Assembly: GCA_032164245.1 (NCBI GenBank)
Contig: JAVMKO010000003.1
Coordinates: 33,479,390-33,543,389 of the forward strand
Length of the DNA: 64,000 bases
Direction of reading: 5' to 3'
Origin: Sternotherus odoratus
Lineage: Eukaryota; Chordata; Testudines; Kinosternidae
Each line of letters begins with the position of its first letter. Within the stretch, counting starts at the first letter, position 1. The notes under the pieces are model-generated. The model made no database searches and was not told the origin of the DNA. It worked only from the letters and a program-made list of their open reading frames with translations. The position numbers and the translations under genes are program-made. Shown here piece after piece: positions 1 through 11,744 of this stretch.

Positions 1-1609
1 TCTTTGGCAGTGTTCCTTGATTGTGATTGAGATAGTAGTGGGTAGTATGTGAAAGTTTCAACTTCAGCAAAATAAATGGCTTGTACAATAAATACAATGC
101 TATATACAAACAGCTAAAATGTTATGATTAGAAAAATGTGAAAAGAACCCAATACAAATTATATTAAAGTGAAAACCAGAAAAACCCGCACAATATTTAT
201 TTCACAATATTATTTTTATGGTCCTTTAAACACAACTTTAAATTTAAACTCATTAAAAAAAGAATCATAGCAGCTTTCATAATTGTAAATTGCTTGAATT
301 CACATTCAATTGTTGTCATCAATTTGGTATGATCACTGCAGCCACATCAGTTGGCAATTAATTTTAAAATAATTATCTCCTCCCCTTTTTAATATATAAA
401 AGTTCTTGTTTGAATAATTCTCTATACTAGGGATAATAAAAAAAAATCTGATTAAAATGACACTATGAAGTGCAGTATTTCCTACAATCAGGCTTACTCT
501 AAACTTATAAAATAGATCAACATGGGTACATTGATCGGGATGTATAAAACCCAACCCCCTAACTACACTAACTTGACCCCCAGGGTAAACGCAGTTATGA
601 TGATGGAAGAATGCTTCAGTCAACATAGCTAACTTGGTTCAGGGAAGTTGTCTTCCTGCACCCAAGGAAAAATGCTTTCTGTCTGTGTAGCCTGGCTCTG
701 TACTATGAGGTTATGCTGACGTAGCTGCATTGACAAAGCAATGCCAGTACGGTCTCCAGAGTATAGATACACCCTTAGATGAATGGCTCTTCATTAACAG
801 TAATGGCCAACTCTTAGTACCCAACAGCTTGCTTCTACAAGAGGGTATTTTTCTGCCAGCAAATATCAAGGGCCAAACATGAGGAAGAGTGAAGCAGAAG
901 GATGATTTTAAAGTCAATTAATAAAAAATTAAGAAATATAATTATATGTTAACAGTCTGCCATAAGTACTATTGTAGTTTTATATCACAATGCATTATAT
1001 TAGCCATTTTTTTCTCCAATTGCATACCAAATAATGATTTTCGATCCCCGCTTTTTTAATTTTTTAAACACTGAATCAGCAGTGTCATCCTGTTCTGGAA
1101 TTAGCCATTGTGACTAAATACTGAGTAACACAGCGTGTGCCATTATTTTACCTAAATGTGTTCCAGTAATCAATACTGCATCTGTAAAGGAATTTGTTCT
1201 TTCACTCTACTTGGCAAAAATCATTGACTAAAAAAATAACTTGTTTATTTTGTTTCAGCTCTAAGTCTAACAACTGTTCACAATATAAAGCTTATGAGAT
1301 AAAAAATAGTGGTTCTGGTAATATTAGCTAATTCCAAAATATATATCTATTTTTAAATAGGTAAAAAATATGTTTTCATATATAGTGAATCATGCCCTAG
1401 AATTAGGTGAAATTTGCTTCAGTGGAGTGTAAGGAGACTTTCACTCACATGAAAACATCTCTGCATTCTGCATTTACTAATAACTTTAAAAATTTAGTGT
1501 AGAAAATGTTACACAGTTGCACAGTAAATAAACAATTTAAAACACATACCCCTCATGTACAATGAGTGTTTAACAGTGTGTTAATATGTGTATAATTTTC
1601 AAAAAATCC

Positions 1610-1720
1610 TTAGTGATTTAGGGAGTGAGGTCTTATCTTCTACTGGACCAACTTCTGTGGTTGAGAGAGACAAGTGTTTGAGTGACAAGAGTTCAAATCA
1701 ACATAGGTATGTGTGGCTCG
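1610..1720 (+). repeat. Fragment of a 'CCAACTTCTGTTGG' interspersed repeat
   Basis: The stretch contains a near match to CCAACTTCTGTTGGTGAGAG followed by GACAAG. Related fragments occur at 12165-12220, 16905-16985 and 20020-20110. I suspect a Penelope-type terminal repeat, because its layout resembles the terminal repeats near 21.8 and 43.1 kb, but this is not established. Confidence 0.5.
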
Positions 1721-1803
1721 AATGCTTCTCTCATCCATCTTGTTTCTCTAATATCCAGGGAAAAAATATGAGTACAACTACATGGCCTCTGAGGAGTTAC
1801 TTA

Positions 1804-2093
1804 GGGTTAATCTACACTGAAGAAAAAGAAAAGATTCATGGCCATGAGTCTCAGAGTCCAGGTCAACTGACTAGGGCTCATGCTCTGATTGGGGCTGTGT
1901 AACTATACAGGCTTGGACATGGACTGGAGTCTGGGCTCAAAAAGGAGGGACAGTCTCAGAGACCTGGCTCCCGTTTGAGTCCAAACACTTATAGTTCTAT
2001 TTTTAGCTCCCTAGCAATAGCCCTAGTCAGTTGACCTGGCTTTGAGACTTATGGCCGGGAGTCTTTTTTTTCTTCTTCAATGTTCATGAACCC
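1804..2093. mobile_element. Harbinger-like foldback MITE, 290 bp
   Basis: The two ends are long imperfect inverted repeats. The left arm starts GGGTTAATCTACACTGAAG and the right arm, read in reverse complement, starts GGGTTCATGAACATTGAAG. Matching inner arms (about 1842-1880 and 2018-2056) share GGTCAACTGACTAGGGCT. The flanking triplets are TTA (1801-1803) and TAA (2094-2096), compatible with a degraded TWA duplication of the PIF/Harbinger type. There is no coding sequence. Confidence 0.65.
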
Positions 2094-4530
2094 TAAGTAA
2101 ATGAATCCTACACTGCCATTTTTAGTCTTGTCACACTGCGTAAGTCAGCTGACTCGGGCGCTGAGATTTTCTGCTGTTTTCTTATTTTATTTATTTTTGC
2201 TGGGTAGAGCATTGTACGCCATATGCGCTGCAAGATGCATGGTGGGCTTTTCAAAAGCACTTGTCTCTGCTTTCACTGAAGTCATTTAGTTTTATCATTG
2301 ACTTGAATTATAGCAGAGGTAAGTCCAGAGTTAAACTGAATACTTTTTAATATCCAACCCATAACTTCCAACTGTAGACAAACCTTATTAGCAAAGACTC
2401 ATTCTACTATACATCCATTCCACTGTTATACATATGGTTGGGCTACCTACCATATAGATGAAAAATATAGCATTCCATCATCTTCCACTCCTCTGGTGAG
2501 TAAACCTGGGAGCCATATCACAAAAGAGGGAAGTGACCTTACTATACTACTTCTCTGTGTAAGGAGGGATGAACAGGAATTGCAGGGTCTTGCTCTTATT
2601 GCAGTTGTTTCCTTAAGAGTTACGGGGCTGGTTTTGGTACAACAGTTCCATAATGAGAGTGAAGACAAATGTGTCATAGAGACTTAATAATTTCTTACCA
2701 TGTTAAAAACATGTTAATTTATAATGGAGCACAGACTTAAACTAATACTTTTTATAGACTAGTATAGACTAAATGTTTCATACTCTTTCATTTGGATCAA
2801 GTAATAATACTGCTCTCAAAATAGCTCCTGTACTACTCTAGTGTCCACATTCATTGCTTTACTTCTGAATCAAAATTGAGAAGCAAGCTTTAAAGTCTTT
2901 ATTTGCAATCCATGAGGAGTATGTTTGAGAAAGACATAATCTATGAATGAGGAGAAGTGATGGTGTATAACCTGTATATGTATCCATTATTTTCTAATTA
3001 AAACTGTATTATTAACTCTTTGCTGATAGTATCTAACATTGTGTTCCTAGCTACCTCCTTATGCACAGTGGATATTAATAGTGAAAAAAGGAAGTCACCT
3101 GTAAAAATTTGAGCGAGAGAATTTAAGGAAAAAATCAATTTTCATTATTGTTTACCCTGTAATTTTATTGATAAATTTCATATTAGCAACTTGTGAAACT
3201 ACTTTAATACTAAAAACAATTTATTTAGTTCTGTGCTGAAAAGTCAAGACATGATAAAGACAACACAAGCAAAAAAAAAAAGAAAAAGAAAAAACAATAC
3301 ATTATTATATCTGAAGTCAACAATGACTTCCTATAAACATTTTTTTTTCCAATAGCCTGCCCTACTCTGAATTCCTATAATTAAATGTGGTATCTGACAT
3401 GATATGCTTTGAGAGTGTAAGTAAAGATCACACAAGCCAGCAGTACCTTATGAATAATGGAATAGCCACCCATTTGTATACACACACCAGAGACTCTGGA
3501 TCAGCTATATTCAGCTAGACCTTGAACAAAGAGTTCCTCTTCTGTGTCATACCAGAAAAGCATGATCTTTAAAACAGACACTTAGCCATTTTTTGTTCAA
3601 GTGAGCGCACCAAAAACACTTTGCACAAAAGGATGTACTGAAGAAAGAGAGAATAGAATAACCCTCCTCCCCGTCATTAGTCTTTAAAACACTCAATCTC
3701 TCTGTACCTCTAGAATTGCAACACAACAACCCAAATGCACCCTTGGTTTTACTCCGCTGATTTCAGTGCAATTACAACAAGGATGCATTTATTCATATGA
3801 ATTAATCATTATACAAACACTTATAACTAGTTGTGAGTGAACGTAGGAGTCCCCTCTGGATATTCTTAGATCAGGGGACCCCTTGTATCCACAGTCAAAT
3901 TGCAGGTACTGTTGTAATTGTTGTTTTAAACTTGGCCTGATTCATAGGGGCAACAACTCTCAGATTATTGCTAATTGTCAGGCATTCAGGTGAAGAGGAA
4001 GGCACAATTATTTAAAACAAGAATAAGTTGGTGGTCTCTAGTTACCAGCTTTATCTTTCTCCCAGACTACACATCGGAAGAGGGGCACAAGGGAAAATTA
4101 TGGTGCTCCAGAGTCCACTAGATATATGAAGAAAGGAAGAAGCTGCTGAGCCTCCCATATTGCTGGCAATTTGGGGGAAAAGATTGGCAGGAATCGAAGT
4201 AGTTGCTAAGCTCCCTCCCCCTAACACATGAAGGGGAAGAAACAACCACTGAGATACACCACATGTTGGCCCCATATGGCTGGGGGTTTAAGAACTTCTG
4301 GGAGACTAAATTAACTAAGGCCAATGGGAAGGTTAGAAAGTTGAAAACCTCAACACAGAAACCCAGCAGCCAGAAGGAAAAGTGCTGCCTTTCCCCATAT
4401 CCCCCATTTCCCAACATGCAGAGAAAGGAATGTAAATACTGTGATCCCCATCCCCAAGTATTATCACTGGAGATATAAAATTAAGTACAAACACGTGAAA
4501 AGACAGCTTTCATAATTGTGTGTATGATCA

Positions 4531-4582
4531 TTCTAAAAATAATAGTAATAATAATAATAATAAAAATAATAACAACAACAAC
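4531..4582 (+). repeat. AT-rich trinucleotide microsatellite
   Basis: This is an (ATA/TAA)n run grading into (AAC)n. It lies immediately 3' (minus strand) of the CSMD1 exon at 4587-4664, beginning about 5 bp past the donor, so it crowds that splice site. Confidence 0.85.
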
Positions 4583-4586
4583 TTAC

Positions 4587-4664
4587 AGACAGAATTTTTG
4601 TGGTTACTGTCTTTGTTGGGCAGCATCTTGACTCCTCTTGACTTCAATTCAATTGCTTTTTTCA
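4587..4664 (-). CDS. CSMD1: CSMD1 internal exon, linker between CUB 2 and Sushi 2
   Basis: This 78-bp exon is read on the minus strand, between an acceptor AAACAG (4670-4665) and a donor GTAAG (4586 downwards). It supplies the two bases that finish the Val codon of the upstream exon, then 25 codons containing KKAIELKSRGVKML, then one base of the next codon. This is the linker between the second CUB and second Sushi domains of CSMD1 as I remember the mammalian protein, with the same codon count. Just after the quoted motif the sequence reads PNKDSNHKNSV, where I recall PSKDGSHKNSV in mammals. CSMD3 as I remember it differs at several positions here, which supports CSMD1. The exon is too short to be seen as an open reading frame; it was found from the phase and motif expected after 25075-25187. 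Confidence 0.92.
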
Positions 4665-5587
4665 CTGTTTAAAGCAAGCAAAGACCAAGAAAGTTTATTA
4701 AGACATATAGTAAACACACACTGCATCCACAATGCATGTACTAAATGAAAACAAAGCAATATGGAATCCTACCATGAAATGGAATTTACAATCACTTCCC
4801 AAGTAACCCAATTTTCTTACTTTTTTCCTGAAGCCATAACAATTCAACTATGTATCAGAAGAAAGTTGAGGGTCTTAGCATTTATTAGCAGTAATAGGAA
4901 TATTTTGATGTCAAACAGAATGTTTACGTTTCATTAGAGCCAGAAAAAAGACAAAACTGTCCTAATGATAACATACTCACTATGAATTTATTTTTTCTAT
5001 TGTAGATGACAAAACTTAAAAACAAAAACTATTTTCATTGTACAAAATACCCCAACAGCACACTTTTCTCATGTTTTTTTTCCAATTAAAAATAGAATTA
5101 GACCCTTGCAAATATGCAACAAATCTACAAAATTTAAACTTATGTGTCATAGTCCCACAAACAAACTGGTGCTTGCTCTCTGTCAGAATGCTGAAGACAA
5201 TCTTCAAATGACATCTTTCAAGAATGTTGTACATTCACTGGGTAGTCCTTGTTTATATTCAATGTTTTATCTTTTTCCTGGAGCTTTGTATGTAATACTT
5301 GATGGTTTTAAAGTTTGCACATTCATACTAAACATTCACCATAAAGTTTACATATTCATATATATGAACCTCATCTTCAGATAATTAATTCAAAATAACA
5401 AAATAAAAGAAAACAGCAGAAATGTATTTATATATTTGCTCCCCATATTAACAAGTAAAACAGCAAACCTATGGTCAATTCTACTTTTCTGTGAATATAT
5501 GGAGCTATCAAATTGTACACTATTCATACTATGTACATAATTGTATGAACATGCTAAGAGACAGAAGGCTAGGAACACTATGCTGGC

Positions 5588-6076
5588 CAGGGCAGATTAC
5601 AAGCACCAGCATAGCAAGCAGGTGCCTGGGGCGGCATTCTGTGAGTGGCGGCATTCCGGATGTTCCGCCCCCCCTTCGCTCCTCCGGCTGCACCACCCCC
5701 TCACACCCTTCATTCCTCTGGCTGCTGTGCGGGGCTTGCCAGCTCTCTGGGTTGGGAGCCCCGCCAGCTCCGTGCTTGGTTGGGAGCCGAGCTCTGTGCT
5801 GGGACCTGTGGTTGTCTGGGGAGTGGGCGCTGGACCGGGCATAGGGGGAGGCATGATCAGATCCAGAGCCCGGGTGCGGCTTTGGGTCCATTCCACGGCT
5901 GTCTCCTCCTCTCAGTGTGGCAGCGGCAGCAGAAGGCATCTGCTATGGAAGGCCAGGGGTGAGAAAGGCGCTTGGAGGGAGGACGCGTGGGGGGGGGGCA
6001 TGGGGAGCTTGGCGGGCCACACAGAAGAGCCCTGTGGGTCACATGCGGCCCATGGGCCATGTGTTTGAGACCCCTG
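5588..6076. mobile_element. Composite GC-rich hAT-like fragment
   Basis: The right end (6057-6076), read in reverse complement, begins CAGGGGTCTCAAACACATGG, a hAT-type terminus. The left part begins CAGGGCAG and contains TGCCTGGGGCGGC, which resembles the interior of the small hAT element at 35030-35254. The left and right ends do not match each other and no 8-bp duplication is present. It therefore looks like two fused elements, or one whose left end is lost. Several open frames run through it because it is GC-rich; none looks like a protein. Confidence 0.5.
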
Positions 6077-6150
6077 GTCTATAAGGTGCCACAGGGTTCT
6101 TTGTTGTTTTTGCAGATCCAGACTAACATGGCTACCCCTCTGATACTTGA
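6077..6150 (-). mobile_element. Penelope-type terminal repeat fragment
   Basis: Read on the minus strand it starts with AGTATCAGAGGGGTAGCC and continues to GTGCCACAGG. It is the same end family as 22595, 26150 and 43093. The hAT terminus at 6076 lies directly against it, and the flanking bases GTCTATAA look like Penelope sequence, so the hAT element probably inserted into this copy. Confidence 0.7.
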
Positions 6151-6339
6151 TATATTCTTTTGTTTCTAGAAAGTATTTGCTGAAGCGTTGTTCTTCACAA
6201 GAGCATCAAAATGTAACATACTAATTTTGTTTTCTGTCATTACATCCAGATCACTCCTTACGATAGATCTCTTAATAATACTTCTCTATCTTTTATCTAG
6301 GATGTGAATTATCATTACACAGGTATTTCATCCTTTATT

Positions 6340-6640
6340 TTAAACCCTGTCTCCCTTGGAATTGACCAATATCTCAATTTATCCAAATCACTTTAATTTT
6401 AATATGTCTATTTCAGTGTTTTACTATACTTCAGTTTTGTGCCAACTACACAGATCGATGGTCAATTAACCGTTCATGTTGTTAATGAATATATTAAACA
6501 ATATTAGTGTCAGTATCGAACAATGATCAAGCCCACCTGACATTTCTCCTAATCAGCCATAACATTACAGAAAATCATAGGGCACAAAAGGTTATCTGTA
6601 AGCCGTTTGTTCACCATATCACATTGTTATTCAGAAAATA
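6340..6640 (-). mobile_element. Old CR1 LINE fragment
   Basis: The stretch resembles, with heavy divergence, the same CR1 segment seen at 20110-20560 and 31000-32090. Shared cues are a 'gatatattgaacaatattgg'-like string and the wording around it. Orientation is inferred from those copies. Confidence 0.5.
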
Positions 6641-6730
6641 ACTGTAAAAGTAACTACAAATTTCTAGTATTTATCGATGTAGTACCATCCTGAAATCTCA
6701 ACATGCCTCCATGTGATTTTATACCCTACA

Positions 6731-6731
6731 G

Positions 6732-6782
<51 letters not shown>
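6731..6782 (+). repeat. (AAT)n microsatellite
   Basis: About 17 uninterrupted units of a TAA/AAT triplet lie directly at the end of the SINE at 6783-6990, as expected if they grew from that element's tail. Confidence 0.95.
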
Positions 6783-6990
6783 CTAGCTCTTATTTAGTGC
6801 TTTTATCCATAAGTCTCAAAGCTCTTTAAGAAAGAAGTGAGTACAATTATTACTATTTTACAAATAGGGATGCATAAGGAAGGAAATGACATGCCCAAGA
6901 CCACCTAACAAAGCAGTAGCATAACCAAGATTTGAAGCCAGATCTCCCGAATCCCAGTCCAGTATTCAATCCCGTAGGCCTCCATTAAGT
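6783..6990 (-). mobile_element. MIR/CORE-like SINE
   Basis: Recognisable blocks are TCTCAAAGCTCTTTAAGAA, TTTTACAAATAGGGATG, ATGCCCAAGACCACCTAA and GCCAGATCTCC. They follow the order of vertebrate MIR-type tRNA-derived SINEs. The tRNA-related part is on the right, so the element reads on the minus strand. A shorter related piece lies near 39840-39950. Confidence 0.7.
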
Positions 6991-8016
6991 TCAAGGAAGA
7001 AAGAAAAGAAATAAGGAAAGCCCCAGTGGTGCAGAAAATGGGGAAATTTAAGGTTCCACTACGATACTATGACCAAGAAACCCCATAGTAAATTAAGATG
7101 GAATAACACACCCTTAGGGGAAATTTCTCCTTGGAACATGGGGGGTAATAAGTATATCTAATTTAAAGTCATTTGGATGTCATCATTATCCACATAAATG
7201 TTTAATCTTATTTTGAATTTTACTGTGCTCTTTCTTTCTGATAATTTGTGATAACTAGTTGTACAGATCAATTATACAGTGGATAAAATGGATTTTATTT
7301 TTATAAGTTTTAAATTTCAATAAAGGTGCCCCTTCTTGTAATATGAGAAAGATAAATAGGGTAAAATAAGAGCTTTCAGATATGAACAACCTATTCTTTG
7401 GGACTTTTAAACTAAGCTAAACAAAGCACCAGAAAATTCAATACCGAGAACAATACTGTATGAACATGGGGTTGAATCAGAAGATTTATATAAATCACTT
7501 ATTCTCCAAAAACAAGTAGTTTTGAAGCACTCTCAGCACCTAGCAATATTTAAAAAACTATGATCTTCAATAATAGAAATTCCTGAATATTTAGGTGCAT
7601 CTAGATTCAGTTTTTGAATATGGAAAGCCAAACCCCAAAATTAAGAAAATTCACAAAAGTCACAAAATGCCAACCCTACATACAAAAGCTCAATCAACAC
7701 ATGAAAATAAAGCAGAAAAAGTGCAATATATTAATCTGCCCCTTTCAACATGTGGCGTTGTCCTGGGCACCTCATCGCAGCCACAGGGCAGCCCTGAAAG
7801 TTGTTCTTTGCTTTTAGTTTCATATGTCGATATGTTAATAAATTCATAAAGACCTCTGTCTATTCAGCAATACCCCTCTTGGATTTACTGGCTTTATTAC
7901 AAATAATAAAAAAAAAATCTTCCCCCTCTCCCACACAGCCTTAGGTTGAGCACAATCCCTTTTCTTTGGAGAATTGCCTCAAAACTCCCCTCATCCCAAT
8001 ATCTTCCCTTCAGAAA

Positions 8017-8050
<34 letters not shown>
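8017..8050 (+). repeat. (TC)n microsatellite
   Basis: A dinucleotide run of about 15 units. The open reading frame running through it (7966-8334) is not a gene. Confidence 0.9.
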
Positions 8051-8052
<2 letters not shown>

Positions 8053-8544
8053 ATAGCTACTTATTCCTGTTTCCTACTCTTCTCTGTCTCCATATGGGCA
8101 CCAGCTACTCACGATAGGACCTCATTGAAAGCTATTAATAAGGCCCATGTAAGAGCCCAGTCCACAACTCCCACATTTGAAAAGAAAAAGGAATGGTTTG
8201 AAGCAACTGATATCTTCTATCAGCTAATAGGCTTAGAAAGACAACCCTCCTTTGTTTTCTCCTTACCCCATTTTTTTTTTTTTTTTTTTTCATTTACATA
8301 TATACCCACACACATTTTATATATAAATGACTGATTTCTACTTTCGAAAGGAAGGCCAGGAAGAGTCGGGAAGAATCAGTGGTATAGAATCAACTGTGTC
8401 CCATACCAAAGTTTATTCTAACCAGTCATAAAAGTTAGGAGTTGTAATGAAAGATTTGATCAGAGGAACAGAAAGTCCAACTGGAACATATCCAAGCTCT
8501 AGTACTTGTGGAAACTACACTGATCCATGTGTCATTTCCATAAA

Positions 8545-9848
8545 ATATCTTTCGATATTTTATCATGAATAAAACAGGTCCCAGGCATTTTACAAGTTGT
8601 CCAGGTATCCATTTCCCTCCACAACTGTAGTTGTGAGTCCAAACTAAGTCTCCTACTTCAAAAGAATGATGATGAGTTTCACATCCTCAATCAAGTTATG
8701 TAGGTTGGAAGTTGGCTACCTGTGAGGCAATATCAGGAAATAGCAAGTCCCAAGAGGTACATAAAGATCACTTCAAGAAGAGTGTTGCAGGTAACTGCTG
8801 GGGTAGAAGCATGCACTGTGTGTCTATAGACAAGCAAGAAATTGTCCAGTTTCTGATGATGACTCGGAATAGATTTATTAGCTCTGTAGGCATGCTTATG
8901 TGTTTAGCAGAATGCTTTGTACCGTCCATTTGCATCAGGATGGTGTGGAGCAGAACATATGTGCTGAATCCCATGGAATTTCTGAAATTCTTCAGAGCAG
9001 AACTGAGGTGCATTGTCATTCACCAACTGTAACATTAAACTAATTTGGCTAAACAAGGTATGAAGATGCCCAGTGGTCATGGCAGTTGTAGTAAGTTATT
9101 CTGAAAACTTCTGGCCATTGTGAATGGGCACCGACTATGACCAAAAATATATAACCTTGTTATGGTCCAGCAAAGTCAGTAACAAGGATGCAGATAAGCT
9201 GAATTTGCTGGCATTTCATTTAGCACTTCGCTTTTCCTTTCAGTATCTTTTCGATAACTGACCACAAGATATGGTACAGTGCCAAAATGTCCATCATGGA
9301 GAGCTTCCAAAATCTGAGACAGAAGGGATTTCAGAATGATCACTCACATTCCCCATAAGATGCAGCTGCAATTCACAGATAATTTACACTGACATGACAC
9401 AAATTGTGCAGTGATTTTTATGAACTAAGACTGTCAACTTTAGTACCATTCCCTTCACAAGAGAAAGCATATTGTCATTAGATGTTTCTTTGTTGATGTC
9501 TGTGCTCATGATGGGTAACCCATCCACCAAACTGAGATAGAACACTTTGTCCAAAGTTTCTTTGGGATGATGGGAGCTTTGGCAGGGCAGACATGACAGC
9601 CCATCAGCACTGAAGTGCTGAGTCCCTGTAATAAATTGAATAATATGGGAATCAGTTGAAAATAGCCATGTCCATCACTGAATAAGAGCAGCAACTAAAG
9701 ATGGAAATCCATGTTTCTGTCCAATAGTTGAAATTAATGGGCAATGATCCACCAGCAAGCTCAAATGTCTACTATACAGATACATATGGAATTTCTGAAT
9801 TCCAAATATAATGCTGAAAGCTTCTTGCTCTATTTTTTTTCGGGGTAG
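8545..9848 (-). pseudogene. Ty3/gypsy pol fossil: RNase H, integrase
   Basis: The minus strand carries, in order from high to low coordinates, decayed pieces of a gypsy-type polyprotein. They are RNase H (EQEAFSIIFGIQKFHMYLYS, about 9830-9770), the linker before integrase (SADGLSCLP, near 9600), the integrase zinc-binding region (ILEALHDGHFG, near 9310), the catalytic core (VIVGAHSQWPEVFR near 9130, then FSSEEFQKFHGIQHICSAPH near 8960) and the C-terminal domain (GKWIPGQLVKCLGP, near 8590). Stops and frameshifts are scattered throughout, so it is dead. Together with 10862-11232 it is one insertion, interrupted by CR1. The RT-RNase H-integrase order is that of ordinary Ty3/gypsy elements. No LTR was identified for it. 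Confidence 0.85.
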
Positions 9849-10862
9849 TGAGCATTCAGGAAATATGTGGACAAATTGGAGAAAGTTCAGAGGAGAGCAA
9901 CACAAATAATTAGAGGTCTAGAAAACATGACCTATGAGGGAAGAAGTCTGGAAAAGAAAAGACAGAGAGGGGACCTGATCACAGTTTTAAAGTACATAAA
10001 AGGTTGTTATAAGGAGAAGGGAGAAGAATTGTTCTTCTTAACCTCTGAGGGTATAACAGGAAGCAATGAGCTTCAGCAAAGGAGGTTTAGGTTTGATATT
10101 AGGAAAAACTTCCTAATTGTCAGGGTGGTTAAGCACTGGAATAAATTGCGTAGGGAGGTTGTGGAATCTCCATCTTTGGAGATTTTTACGAGCAGGTTAG
10201 ATCTGTCAGGAATGGTCTAGATCAGTGGTCCCCAACCTTTTGTTCGCCGCGGACCGGTGAACGCGGCCGAGTCGGGCTTGCGGCCCGGTCGGAATTTAAC
10301 TTTTCACTGTGTGCGGCGGACCGTTGTATGTCCGCCGAAAAGCCGCAGAATTCAATTGATCAGCTTTAATTGTTCACCTCTCCGCCGAAAAGCCGCCGGA
10401 AGCAGGACCGGAACGGAAGGCGGGAACCAACCGGATGGGGAAACACAGGAGAACGCGACCGGAGGGGAACCGGAGGGAAGCGCAGCCGCGGCCCGCAGGG
10501 GAGCGCAGCCGCGGCACGGAGGGGAACGCGGAGGGAACACGCCCAGAGGGGAACGGAGGGGAACCGGAGAGAAGCGCAGCCGCGGCACGCAGGGGAGCGC
10601 AGCCGCGGCACAGAGGGGAACGCGCCCAGAGGGGAACGGAGGGGAACCGGAGGGGAGCGCAGCCGCAGCCCAGAGGGGAGCGCAGCCGCGGCACGGAGGG
10701 GAACGCGGCCGCGGCCCGGTAGCAAAGGCTCCACGGACCAGTACCGGTCCACGGACCGGGGGTTGGGGACCACTGGTCTAGATAATACTCAGTCCTGCCA
10801 TGATTGCAGGGAACTGGATTAGATGACCTCTCAAGGTCGCTTCTGATTATATGATTCATGAT
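9849..10862 (+). mobile_element. CR1 LINE 3' end, interrupted by a hAT element
   Basis: The left part (9849-10222) encodes the C-terminal tail of CR1 ORF2: LEKVQRRATQIIRGLENM, then RGDLITVLKYIKG, then HWNKLRREVVESPSLEIF. The 3' untranslated part resumes after the insertion (10784-10862) and ends in a run like TTCTGATTATATGATTCATG, typical of CR1 tails. The coding part is 5' truncated but largely open. It was inserted into the gypsy pol fossil. Confidence 0.9.
10223..10775. mobile_element. Non-autonomous hAT element with internal minisatellite
   Basis: The terminal inverted repeats are perfect over 15 bp (CAGTGGTCCCCAACC at the left, its complement at 10761-10775). The element is flanked by a perfect 8-bp duplication GTCTAGAT (10215-10222 and 10776-10783), the signature of hAT transposition, and sits inside the CR1 tail. 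The interior (about 10440-10700) is a GC-rich tandem array built from units like GGAACCGGAGGGGAGCGCAG. Long open frames on both strands here are by-products of that array. Confidence 0.93.
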
Positions 10863-11232
10863 GCAAATGCAATTGATTTCTCCATGCCATGAGGAAAAAT
10901 GTGGGAAAGAACTTCACTATTCCATATGGTGAAGCATCACAAACCAATTGGAATGGTAGCAAAGAATCAAAGTGTGCAACAACTTTTGCTGATGTCAACA
11001 GTTTCTTTACTTCCTTAAATGCATAATCACACACATTAGTTCATTTCCATATTTTCTTTGCTTGTAACAGTTCATGTAAATGTTCATCTGCTGTTGACAA
11101 TGCAGTTAGCTTTCCTTTCTTCGCTAGGCCAGCATCCTTAACCTGTAAATACATGACATGTGTGATTACTGAACCCCAGGGTCTCCAAGTGACTTTGTCA
11201 GCACAGCAGGAGCAGACCAGAGGATTCATGGC
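10862..11232 (-). pseudogene. Ty3/gypsy pol fossil: end of reverse transcriptase
   Basis: This is the upstream half of the gypsy pol fossil. On the minus strand it contains LHELLQAKKIWKW, then AFKEVKKLLTSAKVVAHFD, then LVCDASPYGI. These are the reverse transcriptase thumb/connection and the start of RNase H, including the first acidic residue of the DASPYG motif. The frame is mostly open from 11229 to about 10930, with breaks. It is separated from 8545-9848 by the CR1 and hAT insertions. Confidence 0.85.
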
Positions 11233-11244
11233 ACCCCTACTACA

Positions 11245-11632
11245 GTGACCTAATGAAATTAATAAGCAGCAGTTTTAAAACAAACACTAGGAAATATTTC
11301 TTCACACAACACAGTCAGCCTGTGGAACTCGTTGCCTAGAGATGTTGTGAGGGTAAAAAGAATAACTGGTTCAAAAAAGAATTAGATAAGATCATGGAGG
11401 ATAGGTCCATCAATGGCAATTAGCCAAGATGGTCAGGGATGTCTAACTGCAAGAAGGTGGAATGGGACGATGGGGGCTGGATCAGCTGATAATTACTGTA
11501 ATTTGTTCACTTCCTCTGAAGCATCTGGTACTATCCACTGTCAAATGACAGGATACTGGGCTAGATGGACCATTGGTCAGATCCAGCATGGCCATTTGTA
11601 TGTTCTTTTATGTTCTTATAATGTGAGCACGC
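11245..11632 (+). mobile_element. CR1 LINE 3' end
   Basis: The sequence carries the standard CR1 3' region: TGGAACTCGTTGCC, TTAGATAAGATCATGGAGGA, then GGCTAGATGGACCATTGGTC. It ends in a TATGTTCTTTTATGTTCTTA tail. It lies just beside the gypsy fossil and is an independent insertion. Confidence 0.85.
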
Positions 11633-11744
11633 GTTGCTAAAGGCTTGCTCTGCCTCCTCTGTGTGACAAAGAGTGCCGTCACATCTTAGAATTGATATTG
11701 TGGGAAAAAATTATTCAGAATTCAATGTATCGTTTTTTTATTTC

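Larger units (their letters stand above)
1..4586 (-). other. CSMD1: CSMD1 downstream intron, partial
   Basis: This is sequence 3' of the exon at 4587-4664. I did not recognise the following exon (start of Sushi domain 2), so it probably lies beyond the left edge. The interval is mostly AT-rich single-copy-looking DNA. The recognisable content is a Penelope-type end fragment near 1610-1720, a foldback element at 1804-2093, and an A-rich tract near 3271-3297. Confidence 0.7.

Noticed and set aside
5529..6068. Open frames of 136 and 175 codons
   Set aside because: The stretch is GC-rich transposon-derived DNA with overlapping frames on both strands and no recognisable domain.
7966..8334. 122-codon open frame starting before the (TC)n run
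   Set aside because: It depends on the microsatellite and a poly-T tract and shows no domain.
10257..10859. Overlapping Arg/Gly-rich open frames up to 174 codons on both strands
   Set aside because: They are by-products of the GC-rich minisatellite inside a hAT element bounded by a perfect TSD.
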